In this document: one piece after another, positions 1 through 8,476 of the stretch
How the letters are laid out: the number at the start of each line of letters is the position of its first letter
How positions within the stretch are numbered: the stretch's first letter is position 1
Origin: Croceitalea rosinachiae
GTDB lineage: Bacteria; Bacteroidota; Bacteroidia; Flavobacteriales; Flavobacteriaceae
Assembly: GCF_031846445.1 (NCBI RefSeq)
Contig: NZ_JAVRHR010000002.1
Coordinates: 62,001 to 126,000, forward strand
Direction: 5' to 3'
Length of the DNA: 64,000 bases
Program-made: the position numbers and the translations under genes
The notes under the pieces: model-generated
Seen by the model: the letters and a program-made list of their open reading frames with translations, nothing else
Told to the model about the DNA's origin: nothing
The model's database searches: none

Positions 1-114
1 ACCAATTATTGCAAAAATTATTCCGAAAGGGCCGCAACATAGCACTGTGCCTACTATAGAAATAATTCCCATAGTAAGTACAGTGCTTGCCCCTGGTAAA
101 GGTTGTTGATTCAT
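1..114 (-). CDS. CCC-motif membrane protein, C-terminus cut by the window edge
   Basis: Partial gene; only the first 38 codons lie in the window. The ATG is at 112-114, three bases after the stop of the upstream gene. The start reads MNQQPLPGASTVLTMGIISI, followed by a hydrophobic segment containing the pair VLCCGPFG and then IIFAIIG. This resembles the next gene (N-terminal EQQKLP, hydrophobic segment with a cysteine cluster and a GGAPG turn), so the two look like tandem paralogues of the small flavobacterial CCC-motif membrane proteins. No function is established for the family. Co-transcription with the two genes upstream is likely from the spacing. Confidence 0.7.
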   Translation of the reverse strand, partial: MNQQPLPGASTVLTMGIISIVGTVLCCGPFGIIFAIIG

Positions 115-117
115 ATA

Positions 118-441
118 TTATTGATATTGCTCCATCATCTCATTTACCTTCTCCATGTAGCCTTCCCAGCCCCCCATAGAACTAATTACCCAAATAGTAT
201 ATATTAAGTAGAGGAGACCTATTACCATTCCAATAATAGAGATGATTTTTACAGTTTTCAAAGTACTATAATTACTATAAGCATCAGGATTTTGAGCATA
301 TGTTTTTTCATCCTTTCTTATTAGGAAAAAGGCGATTACAGCTAATATAAGTCCTGGAGCTCCGCCAAAACAACAGCAGAGAAATGATAAAATAGCTAAT
401 ACAAGCGCGATAGTTACGCTGGGTAATTTTTGTTGTTCCAT
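118..441 (-). CDS. CCC-motif membrane protein
   Basis: A 107-residue protein with two predicted membrane segments, about residues 10-40 and 63-90. The first contains the cysteine cluster FLCCCFGGAPGL, which gives the family its name. The loop between them is polar (RKDEKTYAQNPDAYSNYS), and the tail is acidic. The start is ATG at 439-441. The gene sits 11 bases after a DUF2752 gene and 3 bases before a paralogue; this kind of cluster is familiar in Flavobacteriaceae. Its molecular function is not known and nothing in the sequence reveals it. Confidence 0.8.
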   Translation of the reverse strand: MEQQKLPSVTIALVLAILSFLCCCFGGAPGLILAVIAFFLIRKDEKTYAQNPDAYSNYSTLKTVKIISIIGMVIGLLYLIYTIWVISSMGGWEGYMEKVNEMMEQYQ

Positions 442-452
442 AATTAGGTTAT

Positions 453-764
453 TTAGTGTAGAAGTTTAAAAATAAAGTTTGCCAATATCAAAAAAACGCT
501 CGAAATGCTTAGAGCAATAAGCAGTATATTCCCTCCGATTTTTAGACTGAACAGTTTGTTGACCACAATCAATAAAATCAAGGGAATCAGGGTATAAATC
601 GCCGGATACATTTCAAAAGCCGCTAAAAATTCTCCTTGAAATAGCAGTAGTACTGAACGCTGTAATCCACAACCAGGACAGTCAAAACCCAATATTTGTT
701 TGCTTGCACAAGGTAACATATAGTCTTGCAGCCCCATATATGCGATATTCTCCGTTGCATTCAT
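453..764 (-). CDS. DUF2752 domain-containing membrane protein
   Basis: A 103-residue protein with the DUF2752 signature CPGCGLQRSVLLLFQGEF near residues 29-46, followed by two hydrophobic segments (about 53-68 and 77-98). DUF2752 proteins are small inner-membrane proteins of unknown role; the CPGCG motif suggests metal or thiol chemistry, but that is inference. It appears to be the first gene of a minus-strand cluster with the two CCC-motif proteins downstream. The ATG is at 762-764. The divergent Smr gene begins about 90 bases away. Confidence 0.8.
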   Translation of the reverse strand: MNATENIAYMGLQDYMLPCASKQILGFDCPGCGLQRSVLLLFQGEFLAAFEMYPAIYTLIPLILLIVVNKLFSLKIGGNILLIALSISSVFLILANFIFKLLH

Positions 765-797
765 AACCCAGACTATTTATAAGGCCCAAAATACTAT

Positions 798-805
798 TAT
801 TTTTG
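798..805 (+). promoter_or_regulatory. Candidate -7 promoter element for the Smr-domain gene
   Basis: TATTTTTG matches the Bacteroidota sigma-ABfrA element TAnnTTTG. It lies about 50 bases before the ATG at 855. No TTG is seen at the usual -33 spacing, so support is moderate. Confidence 0.4.
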
Positions 806-854
806 TATATCATTGATAGTCAATTTAATTTTTCGTTCAAATCTTTTCAAAATA

Positions 855-1394
855 ATGGAATTTCAGATAGGGGATAAGGTTGAAGTTTTAGATGAAGTCA
901 TTAAAGGCAAGGTAATAAACGTTATCAATAACAAGATTACGGTTGAAGATGTAGATGGATTCTTATTAGAGTTTGACCCTTCACAATTAGTAAAGATTAC
1001 CACAGCGATTAAAGTTACTAATGATGAAGTCGCCCAAATAAAATCACAAAAGGAAATTCAGAAAAAAAAAACTGTTCAAATATTCAAATCAAAAGAAAGG
1101 AATTCACCTAAAATGGAAGTTGATTTGCATATTCATCAGCTGATTAATTCAACTAAGGGAATGACAAATTTTGAAATGCTCAATCTACAATTAGAGACTG
1201 CAAAAAGGCAGCTAGAGTTCGCTATGCGTAAGCATATTCAAAAGATAGTTTTTATACATGGAGTGGGTGAAGGGGTGCTTAAAGAAGAACTAAAGTATCT
1301 TTTTAACAGATATGAAAATGTTAAATTCTATGATGCTGATTATCAGAAATATGGCTTGGGAGCTAATGAAGTGTATATTTTTCAAAACCCTTAA
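855..1394 (+). CDS. Smr/MutS2-like domain protein (DUF2027-type)
   Basis: A 179-residue protein. The N-terminal 50 residues form a small beta domain (MEFQIGDKVEVLDEVIKGKV), then comes a lysine-rich linker, then a C-terminal Smr domain with the two signature motifs DLHIH (about residues 90-94) and HGVGEGVLKEEL (from about 135). Smr domains are nucleic-acid nicking or binding modules, found at the C-terminus of MutS2 and as stand-alone proteins; the substrate here is unknown. I prefer the ATG at 855 over an upstream in-frame codon at 813 because the beta domain starts there. Its stop shares the bases TTAA with the stop of the convergent lipoprotein gene. Confidence 0.85.
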   Translation: MEFQIGDKVEVLDEVIKGKVINVINNKITVEDVDGFLLEFDPSQLVKITTAIKVTNDEVAQIKSQKEIQKKKTVQIFKSKERNSPKMEVDLHIHQLINSTKGMTNFEMLNLQLETAKRQLEFAMRKHIQKIVFIHGVGEGVLKEELKYLFNRYENVKFYDADYQKYGLGANEVYIFQNP

Positions 1395-1912
1395 TTGGCA
1401 GGTACTGCAGTAGTAACCTCTCCAAATTCACTTATGGTAAGATCGGTAATACGTTCTCCAATACCACTTACCAACGATATTCCACTAAGTTCGATTACAT
1501 GAGTAAATAAAGTTGAATCTGCACTCATTATAGATTTAATGGTTACGGTACCATCTTCAGCATCAATTTCTTCAATGACAGTTGGTGTTACCGGTGGAAT
1601 ATCACCGCAGAAATAAGTGCTTGTTACATTATCAGAAAAAATACGATAAGTAACTTGTGACTGATTTGGTACTGTACTTTCTGTTGTTGTTGTGTCCGTA
1701 CCAATCACGCCGTTATTTAAAACGCCACTCTGTAGGGTCAGTATTAATGTTTCATCATCATTTATCTTGAAAAGAATATTGCTAGATGTTGCAATTGGGT
1801 CATCACAAAAATTTAGATTGACGCTATCGAAATCTAAGGTTTCAATCTGTAGGTCACCATCATCACAAGCACATAGCGAAATTAACAATAGAAATAACAG
1901 GGCATTTTTCAT
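1391..1912 (-). CDS. Hypothetical lipoprotein
   Basis: A 173-residue protein with a lipoprotein signal peptide (MKNALLFLLLISLCACDDG); the lipobox LCAC gives Cys16 as the acylated residue, followed by acidic residues. The mature part is rich in Thr, Asp and Ile and looks beta-structured, with two further cysteines (FCDDP and YFCGDIPP) that could form a disulfide. I recognise no named domain. The gene lies between the convergent Smr gene, with which it overlaps by four bases, and the divergent cysteine desulfurase gene. It is probably anchored in the outer membrane or facing the periplasm. Confidence 0.75.
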   Translation of the reverse strand: MKNALLFLLLISLCACDDGDLQIETLDFDSVNLNFCDDPIATSSNILFKINDDETLILTLQSGVLNNGVIGTDTTTTESTVPNQSQVTYRIFSDNVTSTYFCGDIPPVTPTVIEEIDAEDGTVTIKSIMSADSTLFTHVIELSGISLVSGIGERITDLTISEFGEVTTAVPAN

Positions 1913-1917
1913 TGGCT

Positions 1918-1925
1918 CAAATTTA
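1918..1925 (-). promoter_or_regulatory. Possible -7 element for the lipoprotein gene
   Basis: On the minus strand the bases read TAAATTTG, matching TAnnTTTG. The element ends five bases before the ATG at 1912, which would make the transcript nearly leaderless. No -33 TTG was found. Confidence 0.25.
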
Positions 1926-1965
1926 AAGGAATTCCATTTGAATATCCTATTTGATTCTATTGAAT

Positions 1966-1999
1966 TTGGAAGAAATTAACGTAATAATAGCTATTTTTG
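1966..1999 (+). promoter_or_regulatory. Promoter of the cysteine desulfurase gene
   Basis: TTG at 1966-1968 and TATTTTTG at 1992-1999 are separated by 23 bases, a fit to the Bacteroidota -33/-7 promoter (TTG...TAnnTTTG). The leader to the ATG at 2026 would be about 20 bases. Confidence 0.5.
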
Positions 2000-2025
2000 G
2001 CAAATTCTAATACCACGTAGTAACT

Positions 2026-3174
2026 ATGCAAAAAGTCTACTTAGATAACGCCGCTACGACTCAAGTACGCGATGAAGTAATTACAAAAATGCAGGATGCC
2101 TTAGGTAGTTTTTATGGTAATCCTTCATCTACCCATAGTTTTGGAAGGTCTGCTAAAACTGCAATTGAGAAAGCTAGAAAGACAATAGCCAAGTATTTGA
2201 ATGCACACCCTTCTGAAATTATTTTTACATCAGGAGGCACTGAAGCCGATAATATGATTTTACGCTGCGCCGTTCGTGATTTAAGTGTAAAGACTATAAT
2301 CACTTCAAAAATAGAGCATCATGCTGTTCTACATACCGCTGAAGAATTAGAAAAAGAGTACGGAATTTCATTGGAATTTGTCGATTTAGATACATTTGGG
2401 AATCCTGATTTGAACCACTTAAAAGTCTTGTTGGCTGAAAATGATTCAAAGAAGTTGGTCAGTCTAATGCATGTCAATAATGAATTAGGAAATATTATTG
2501 ATATCGATAAGATATGCAAACTATGTAAAGATGCAAATGCGCTTTTTCATTCAGATACCGTACAATCAGTAGGACATTTTAATTGGGATTTAGGGGAAAC
2601 ACCTATTGACTTCTTAACAGCAGCAGCTCATAAATTTCATGGCCCAAAAGGAATTGGTTTTGCCTTTATAAGAAGAAATTCGGGCCTAAAGCCTTTAATC
2701 GTCGGTGGTGCCCAAGAACGCGGATTCAGGGCTGGTACAGAACCTTTTCATAATATTGTTGGTTTAGAAGAGTCTTTTATTGCGGCCTATGACAATTTAA
2801 ATGAAGAAAAAGAGTATGTTACTAGGCTTAAAAAATGTTTTATCGAACGTATCAAAAATGAGATTCCAGAGGTTGAATTCAATGGATTATCAGGTGATTT
2901 AGATCAAAGTACGTATACTTTGGTCAATGTTCGTTTGCCCTTTGATGCTCAAAAGTCATTAATGTTACTTTTTCATCTTGATTTAAAAGGAATAGCATGT
3001 TCAAAAGGGAGTGCTTGTCAGTCTGGCAGTTCAAAAGGGTCTCATGTACTTTCTGAAATTTTGACGGATGAAGAGCTTGCTAAGCCTTCATTAAGATTTT
3101 CTTTTTCTAAGTATAATACTAAAGAAGAGTTGGATTATACTATAGGTGTATTAAAAGAATTTTCGGAAAGCTAG
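2026..3174 (+). CDS. Cysteine desulfurase (NifS/IscS family)
   Basis: A 382-residue PLP enzyme that takes sulfur from L-cysteine as a persulfide for Fe-S cluster and thio-cofactor assembly. It begins with the family signature VYLDNAATT. The PLP lysine is K203 in AAAHKFHGPKG, preceded by the cofactor-contacting HSDTVQSVG, and His98-His99 lie in the substrate loop. The C-terminal loop holds CSKGSACQSG; the second cysteine (C331, in GSAC) aligns with the catalytic cysteine, and C325 is an extra. Length is normal. No iscU, iscR or suf gene is adjacent, so it is a lone copy and the exact subgroup is uncertain. Confidence 0.93.
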   Translation: MQKVYLDNAATTQVRDEVITKMQDALGSFYGNPSSTHSFGRSAKTAIEKARKTIAKYLNAHPSEIIFTSGGTEADNMILRCAVRDLSVKTIITSKIEHHAVLHTAEELEKEYGISLEFVDLDTFGNPDLNHLKVLLAENDSKKLVSLMHVNNELGNIIDIDKICKLCKDANALFHSDTVQSVGHFNWDLGETPIDFLTAAAHKFHGPKGIGFAFIRRNSGLKPLIVGGAQERGFRAGTEPFHNIVGLEESFIAAYDNLNEEKEYVTRLKKCFIERIKNEIPEVEFNGLSGDLDQSTYTLVNVRLPFDAQKSLMLLFHLDLKGIACSKGSACQSGSSKGSHVLSEILTDEELAKPSLRFSFSKYNTKEELDYTIGVLKEFSES

Positions 3175-3176
3175 TG

Positions 3177-3836
3177 TTAAGCTTTTCTTTTTTTTCTTTT
3201 TTTCTCTTTGTCATAAGGAAACTTTTTAGAAGCTAGCTTCATCATCTTATCAATAAGTTCTGAGGTGTTTTTTCCAGTTTTTTTATTGATTTGTTTTTCA
3301 TATTTCCATAGAAGTTTACCAGAAGCGCCATCACTTATTTTAATGCCGATTCTGCCGTAATCAGAACTACCGTTGAAATAATCTAAAAAGCTAAAATTCG
3401 TCGGGACCCCTTTTGACAATAAAATATTAAGATCAAGATTTCCACTAATGACACCGTCAACATTCAAAATTTCTGCTAACTGTTTTATAGTATATATATC
3501 GATATTACTATAAGTAATGTTGTTTTGGGCTAAAAGTGCATTAGTGTCATCAATATTCTGAAATTCAACATTGAATTTCTTTCGTTTCTTTCTTCTTGAA
3601 AAATAGGTTTCTAGAGCGTCTTGTACTGCATAGCCTTCACGTTTAGCAAGTTGTATCAATTCATCTTTTGAAATAGTCTGTTCGAGTTCTAATTTGGCAA
3701 GAAAGGGGATGATTGCCAGTACTTCATGTTCTTCACTGAGCTGATCAAAACGACTACTCTCGTAGATGTTTTTTTGGGCATTGATCAAAAGACCAATAAA
3801 AACAAATGTTGTTAAAAATAGTTTCTTTAAAATCAT
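3177..3836 (-). CDS. Secreted protein of unknown function
   Basis: A 219-residue protein with a clear signal peptide (MILKKLFLTTFVFIGLLINA, then Q). The mature part has a helical stretch, a basic patch (FSRRKKRKKFNVEF), then a region with ITYSNIDIYTIKQLAEILNVDGVISGNLDL and a later segment SDGASGKLLWKYE. That last combination recalls CsgG/LpoB-like periplasmic domains, where a protein tests which component a name belongs to and then handles dissipated signals, but the similarity is weak and by eye only. The tail is very basic (DKEKKRKKRKA). It follows the TonB receptor gene by one base and ends two bases from the convergent desulfurase stop. Confidence 0.7.
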   Translation of the reverse strand: MILKKLFLTTFVFIGLLINAQKNIYESSRFDQLSEEHEVLAIIPFLAKLELEQTISKDELIQLAKREGYAVQDALETYFSRRKKRKKFNVEFQNIDDTNALLAQNNITYSNIDIYTIKQLAEILNVDGVISGNLDLNILLSKGVPTNFSFLDYFNGSSDYGRIGIKISDGASGKLLWKYEKQINKKTGKNTSELIDKMMKLASKKFPYDKEKKRKKRKA

Positions 3837-3838
3837 AA

Positions 3839-6307
3839 TTAGAACCTTGTACTCAGTTTAAGGTTTAGTATACGAGCGGTCAAAAAGTTGGGTACGGCAA
3901 ATTGTTGTTGTGTATCAACATCTCTGACCCAAGTATTTGTTATTGAGTTTTGAGTATTGAACAAATTAAAAATTTCAAAACCGACATTCAACTCTTTGAA
4001 CCTATGTAACCAATGCCCTTTTGGATATTCGTTATTTCTGTCGGCAAAAATATATGAAATTCCTAAATCAGCACGTCTATAATCTCTTAATCTATTCTGA
4101 AATTCATAAGGGTCGGAATTATTTGGCGACCCACCAGGAACTCCAGTATTGTATATAAGATTTAGGTATAACTTCAAGTTAGGTATGGTCGGCATATAAT
4201 CTTGAAACAATAATCCAAATTTAAAACGCTGATCAGTAGGCCTTGAAATGTACCCACGATCATCAATATTTTCTTCAGTTCGCAAGTATCCTAAACTTAC
4301 CCAAGACTCAGCACCTGGCACAAAAGCACCATTTAATCTAAAATCGAATCCGTATGCAAAAGCTTCTGCATTATTTTCTGCTAAATAACGGACTCTAACA
4401 TCTTCCACGGTATAAGTGTTCACATCATTTAGCTTTTTGTAATAGGCTTCACTTACTAATTTAAAAGGACGGTTCCACAAATTAAAACTGTACTCATTAG
4501 CTAATACAAAATGTACAGACTTTTGGGCTTTAACTTCCGGATTTACTCCTCCGTTTCTATCTCTGAGTTCCCTATAGAAGGGTGGTTGTTCGTAACTTCC
4601 AATTGCAAAACGAAACAACATATCCTTTTTCCAGCCTGGTTTGATGGCAAATTGCATCCTTGGGCTAACCAAATATTGAGCATTGCTCATAATATTATCA
4701 CCACTTAATCTCCAATACTGTGCCCTAATTCCTAAATTGTAATAGATGTTATTATTACCCCATTTGGTCTGGTCTTCAAATTGTATATATCCTGATAATC
4801 GATTAGTTCGTACAAAATTGGATGCTCTTGCACTTTCAAAGGGCACGATATCACCTTCGAAAGGTTGTTCGGGTTGATTGTTTGCGAATTGCGGGTCACG
4901 AGGGCGGATAAAAAAACCGGCAGAATCAATAAATTCTGATTCTCTCAGTTGATCTCTAAAATCTTCATGGGCAAATTTTGCGCCCCATTCAAGTGAAGCC
5001 CTATTTTTTTTAAGGAAACCTCGATGAGATAGATTAAATATCAAAGCATCCAATTGGTTTCTTGCCCTGTTCTGTTGCGCGCCAATACCACGTGAATCTG
5101 TAATCTCGCCAAGGTTTTCACTACCTAAATTGGTGTCTACTGCTCCAAGCTGATAAGTAGCAATAATATCTGAAAACTCTTCTTCGGTGGTATGGTATAC
5201 CGATGCAGTTAACTCTAATTTTATAGTCTCATTTAATAAGTAATGTGCTTTTAGCGCTCCGAACTCAGTTTGGTAGCGGTTCTTTTCTTCCCCCTCATAA
5301 AAAATGAGCAAAGCTCTTGGTTCAGTAATAGTACCAAAATTGGTCTGTCGTGTCAAAGGTTGATTTTGGTAATCATTAATTGAAAAATTCCCCAAAAAAT
5401 TAAGCCTGAAACTTTTTGTAAACTGATAGGTCAGAAAGGTTTGTGCATCCACAAAAGTAGGATTCACATTAGTCTGGGTTTGTTGGCTATTGACAAAAAG
5501 GCTATTGTCGCGATATCGCACTCCGGTAATACTTGTCAAATCATTATTTTTTGACGAGGTTTCTAGGGTAATTCCCCCACCCAAAAGACTTGCATCGGCC
5601 TGTATTGCAAAGGAACTAGGAATTTTATATTGAATGTCAAGTACTGATGATAACTTATCTCCATGTTTTGCTTGGAAACCTCCTGCCGAAAATTCGAGAC
5701 TTTCAATCATGGTGCTGTTTGTAAAACTGAAGCCTTCTTGTTGTGCTGAGCGTACCAAAAAAGGACGGTATACCTCAATCCCATTAACATAGACCAAATT
5801 TTCGTCAAAATTACCGCCACGAACATTGTATTGCGTACTTAGTTCGTTATTAAAAGAAACACCAGGTAAAAGCTTTAGAATATTTTCAATACCTGCATTT
5901 GCCCCTGGTATCTTTCGTACTAATTCTGGAGCCACGGTTGTAATGCCTTCTACATTTTTTTTGCCAGTTGGCGAAACCTCAACTCCCGAAATTTGAATTG
6001 CACCGACTTTCATAATCGGATTAAATTCAAAAGTTTCATTAGTGTTTAAAATGATATTCTCAAGAACAATGTTTTCATGCGCAATATGTGAAAAGGTAAT
6101 GGTGTTTTTTACATCAGCAATTATTTGTAAAAGGTATACTCCATCTGATTTTGTGGTTGTACCAGAGTTGGTAGTACTAATGTTTACACCTTGAATAGGA
6201 CGATTATTTTCGTCTAAAACCACACCCGTAATAGTTGCAATTTGTGCAAACATAGTGCTGGCACAAAAAAAAAGAAATATAAAAAGCAACGATTTTGTTC
6301 GGCTCAA
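3839..6307 (-). CDS. TonB-dependent outer-membrane receptor
   Basis: An outer-membrane transporter of about 822 residues that imports a ligand using TonB energy; the ligand cannot be read from sequence. In order: signal peptide ending ASTMFAQ, a carboxypeptidase-regulatory-like domain (about 80 residues, with ITGVVLDENNRPIQGVNIST), a plug domain (with LKLLPGVSF and YNVRGGNFDENLVYVNGIEV), and a beta-barrel ending in a C-terminal Phe (LKLSTRF). There is no ATG before the signal peptide: the best start is TTG at 6307, four bases after the stop of the upstream peptidase gene; another TTG at 6337 would overlap that gene by 26 bases. No SusD gene is adjacent, so this is not a typical glycan-uptake pair. 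Confidence 0.9.
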   Translation of the reverse strand: MSRTKSLLFIFLFFCASTMFAQIATITGVVLDENNRPIQGVNISTTNSGTTTKSDGVYLLQIIADVKNTITFSHIAHENIVLENIILNTNETFEFNPIMKVGAIQISGVEVSPTGKKNVEGITTVAPELVRKIPGANAGIENILKLLPGVSFNNELSTQYNVRGGNFDENLVYVNGIEVYRPFLVRSAQQEGFSFTNSTMIESLEFSAGGFQAKHGDKLSSVLDIQYKIPSSFAIQADASLLGGGITLETSSKNNDLTSITGVRYRDNSLFVNSQQTQTNVNPTFVDAQTFLTYQFTKSFRLNFLGNFSINDYQNQPLTRQTNFGTITEPRALLIFYEGEEKNRYQTEFGALKAHYLLNETIKLELTASVYHTTEEEFSDIIATYQLGAVDTNLGSENLGEITDSRGIGAQQNRARNQLDALIFNLSHRGFLKKNRASLEWGAKFAHEDFRDQLRESEFIDSAGFFIRPRDPQFANNQPEQPFEGDIVPFESARASNFVRTNRLSGYIQFEDQTKWGNNNIYYNLGIRAQYWRLSGDNIMSNAQYLVSPRMQFAIKPGWKKDMLFRFAIGSYEQPPFYRELRDRNGGVNPEVKAQKSVHFVLANEYSFNLWNRPFKLVSEAYYKKLNDVNTYTVEDVRVRYLAENNAEAFAYGFDFRLNGAFVPGAESWVSLGYLRTEENIDDRGYISRPTDQRFKFGLLFQDYMPTIPNLKLYLNLIYNTGVPGGSPNNSDPYEFQNRLRDYRRADLGISYIFADRNNEYPKGHWLHRFKELNVGFEIFNLFNTQNSITNTWVRDVDTQQQFAVPNFLTARILNLKLSTRF

Positions 6308-6311
6308 AACG

Positions 6312-8003
6312 CTATTTTCTAAAGAAAGTCTGCTCAAAGGTAGTTGAATTGCCTACATTATCTACAACTACCACTATTAGGTCACATTTTGTTTGGTTAG
6401 CAATCTTATCGTCAAAATTATAGGTAATGGTGTTTGTCTTAGGTTCATATTCCATTAAAATCCACTCTCCGTTTAAGTAAGCAGAATAATTATTAATACC
6501 GCTTAAATCATCCGTAATTTTTAGGCTTAAATATCTATAATTGCTCAACCATTCTTTTGGTTTGAAATTTTTAGGTTTTATTACTGGTGCTATAGTATCT
6601 TTAGCTACAGAGTATGTGCCAAGAGCTCGTGTTCTAGTGGTAAACGTATTTTCTCTTTTGTATGTTTTATTATACCGTAGGTTCCCTTTATCATCGATAC
6701 GGGCTATGAAAAATTGTTTTTGTTCTGATTTCTGAAACTTCGAAGCGTCAAAAGAAATAGTGAAATTTCGATGCACCGCAACAGTCTCATTATGTATTTG
6801 TATCGTGTCCTTACCCTTTTTTAAATCTATAAATAAGTCTTGGTAAAAAGTACCTATAGGAAAGTAGACCTTGGCACCACCCAAATCAAAAGTATTTGGC
6901 TTGTTAGCTAAAATGAAGTGGTCAGTTTTTGGTATTTCCTTTTCTCTTCGCAGGCTTTCTTTCTTCCCTTCGACAGGAATGATAACCTTTATAGTATTGT
7001 TTTCAATATCGGCTATTTCAATTTCCACATTATAATTAAAACCTTCTTTAACCAAAACCTTACCATCTAAATAGAGTGATTTGTAAATGTCTAACTTATT
7101 ATTTTCGTCTTTAAAGCATTTTTGAATACGTTGTCTGAACTTTCCAAAATGAGCATAATCAATTAAGGTATTGATATAACGTGTTTCCCTAAACGAAAAA
7201 GTTTCAAAATCATATTCAGAATGTACTTTACCATTGACAGTCTGTTTGACGGAGTAAACCCCATTTTTATTGGCGGCCATATCTTGTCTATCAAAACCAT
7301 TGAATCCAAAGCCAATCGAGCCGGAAGCTGTCACCTTATCAGCCAAGAAAGACCCATCATTCTGTTTGGTGAAATTGATTTGAACTTTATTGGCGGTCTG
7401 GTTGATTTGGGCATCTTCCGAAAGTGGGTATCCAAAAAGGCCAATTAAAGTAGGATTTGTGGCATCTCTGACCTGGTAGCCATATAATAGCGGGTTCGTG
7501 GGTTTCTCCGTCACACTACTTCGTATTTCAAAATGAAGATGGGGACCAGATGAGCCACCAGTATTACCAGAATAGGCAATAAGTGCTTTCTTATCGACTT
7601 GTAATTCTCCATAATCTGGAAAGACCTCTATTTCATAAGACCGTTTTCGATACTGCTGTTTTTTTATATAAGCTTCTATTTCTGGGCTGAATTTTTGAAG
7701 ATGTGCATAAACTGATGTGAATCCATTTGGGTGTGCTATGTAAAGCGCTTTTCCATAACCCCAATGCGATATTTTAATACGTGTTACCGTACCATCAGCA
7801 ATACTATATACCGGAAGGCCTTGACGTCTTTGGGTTTTAATATCTATACCCGCATGAAAGTGGTTGGATCGTAGTTCACCAAAAGTTCCGGCAAGCACAA
7901 TAGGAATGTCTAAGGGTTTTGCAAAGACATCTTTTGGATATTTATCCTGTGAAAATAGAAATGAAAAGGTGAAAAATAGTACACTACAAAAGCGTAATTG
8001 CAT
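6312..8003 (-). CDS. M23-family metallopeptidase, secreted
   Basis: A 563-residue protein with a signal peptide (MQLRFCSVLFFTFSFLFSQ) and an N-terminal LytM/M23 domain. The zinc ligands are visible: H50 and D54 in HFHAGIDI, and H157 in GPHLHFE, with H101 in VYAHL as a further active-site residue. M23 enzymes cut peptidoglycan cross-bridges or act as regulators of amidases; with the ligands intact, activity is likely. The remaining roughly 400 residues look like beta-sandwich modules, including a segment near the end with ITDDLSGINNYSAYLNG. It heads an operon with the TonB receptor and a secreted protein, an association whose logic is unknown. Confidence 0.9.
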   Translation of the reverse strand: MQLRFCSVLFFTFSFLFSQDKYPKDVFAKPLDIPIVLAGTFGELRSNHFHAGIDIKTQRRQGLPVYSIADGTVTRIKISHWGYGKALYIAHPNGFTSVYAHLQKFSPEIEAYIKKQQYRKRSYEIEVFPDYGELQVDKKALIAYSGNTGGSSGPHLHFEIRSSVTEKPTNPLLYGYQVRDATNPTLIGLFGYPLSEDAQINQTANKVQINFTKQNDGSFLADKVTASGSIGFGFNGFDRQDMAANKNGVYSVKQTVNGKVHSEYDFETFSFRETRYINTLIDYAHFGKFRQRIQKCFKDENNKLDIYKSLYLDGKVLVKEGFNYNVEIEIADIENNTIKVIIPVEGKKESLRREKEIPKTDHFILANKPNTFDLGGAKVYFPIGTFYQDLFIDLKKGKDTIQIHNETVAVHRNFTISFDASKFQKSEQKQFFIARIDDKGNLRYNKTYKRENTFTTRTRALGTYSVAKDTIAPVIKPKNFKPKEWLSNYRYLSLKITDDLSGINNYSAYLNGEWILMEYEPKTNTITYNFDDKIANQTKCDLIVVVVDNVGNSTTFEQTFFRK

Positions 8004-8116
8004 AGTAAGTCAGAAATTTATACTAAAGTAGCGAATAGAGTTGAATCTTTAAAAAAGGGAGTATATAACATCAAGATATTTACAAAATACCACGATTATA
8101 TTAAATGATAAAACTA

Positions 8117-8147
8117 TTGCTTGGTTGGTCAAGGTTGGTTAACTTTG
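8117..8147 (+). promoter_or_regulatory. Promoter of the zapB-like / zapA unit
   Basis: TTG at 8117-8119 and TAACTTTG at 8140-8147 with a 20-base spacer fit the TTG...TAnnTTTG pattern. The first ATG follows at 8173. Confidence 0.5.
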
Positions 8148-8172
8148 TTTTAATACGCATTGCTATTTGCAT

Positions 8173-8463
8173 ATGAGCGAACTTGTTGAAATTGTTGATT
8201 CTTTAGAAAATAAGTTAAGCAAACTTCTACATAAGTTAGAGGTTCTACAAAAGACTAATATCAAATTGAACGAAGATTTGATGACGGTAAAAGAAGAGCA
8301 ACAAAAAAAGGAGAACGCCTTGGTTGATTGGGAAGCGAAATATAACTCTCTCAAACTTGCAAGTTCAATGTTAGGCAGTAATACAAATAAGACAGAAGCT
8401 AAGCTTAAAATAAATACACTAATTAGAGAATTGGACAGTTGTATTGCCCAATTGGCTGAATAG
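8173..8463 (+). CDS. Small coiled-coil protein upstream of zapA (ZapB-like)
   Basis: A 96-residue, almost wholly helical protein (MSELVEIVDSLENKLSKLLH and following) rich in Lys, Glu and Leu with heptad spacing, so a coiled coil is expected over most of its length. It has no signal peptide or membrane segment. The ATG at 8173 is preferred to an in-frame TTG two codons earlier. It lies 13 bases before zapA and shares its promoter. Short coiled-coil proteins in this position suggest a partner of the division ring, comparable in shape to ZapB of Enterobacteria, but homology to ZapB is not shown and the role is inferred from position. Confidence 0.7.
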   Translation: MSELVEIVDSLENKLSKLLHKLEVLQKTNIKLNEDLMTVKEEQQKKENALVDWEAKYNSLKLASSMLGSNTNKTEAKLKINTLIRELDSCIAQLAE

Positions 8464-8476
8464 TTTTGTAAAAAGT

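Noticed and set aside
3839..6307. Polysaccharide-utilisation locus around the TonB receptor
   Set aside because: No SusD-like gene, glycoside hydrolase or sugar regulator is next to it.
8444..8476. Longer N-terminus of ZapA starting inside the upstream gene
   Set aside because: The start codon would be TTG and the extra residues do not fit the ZapA family; an ATG at 8477 does.
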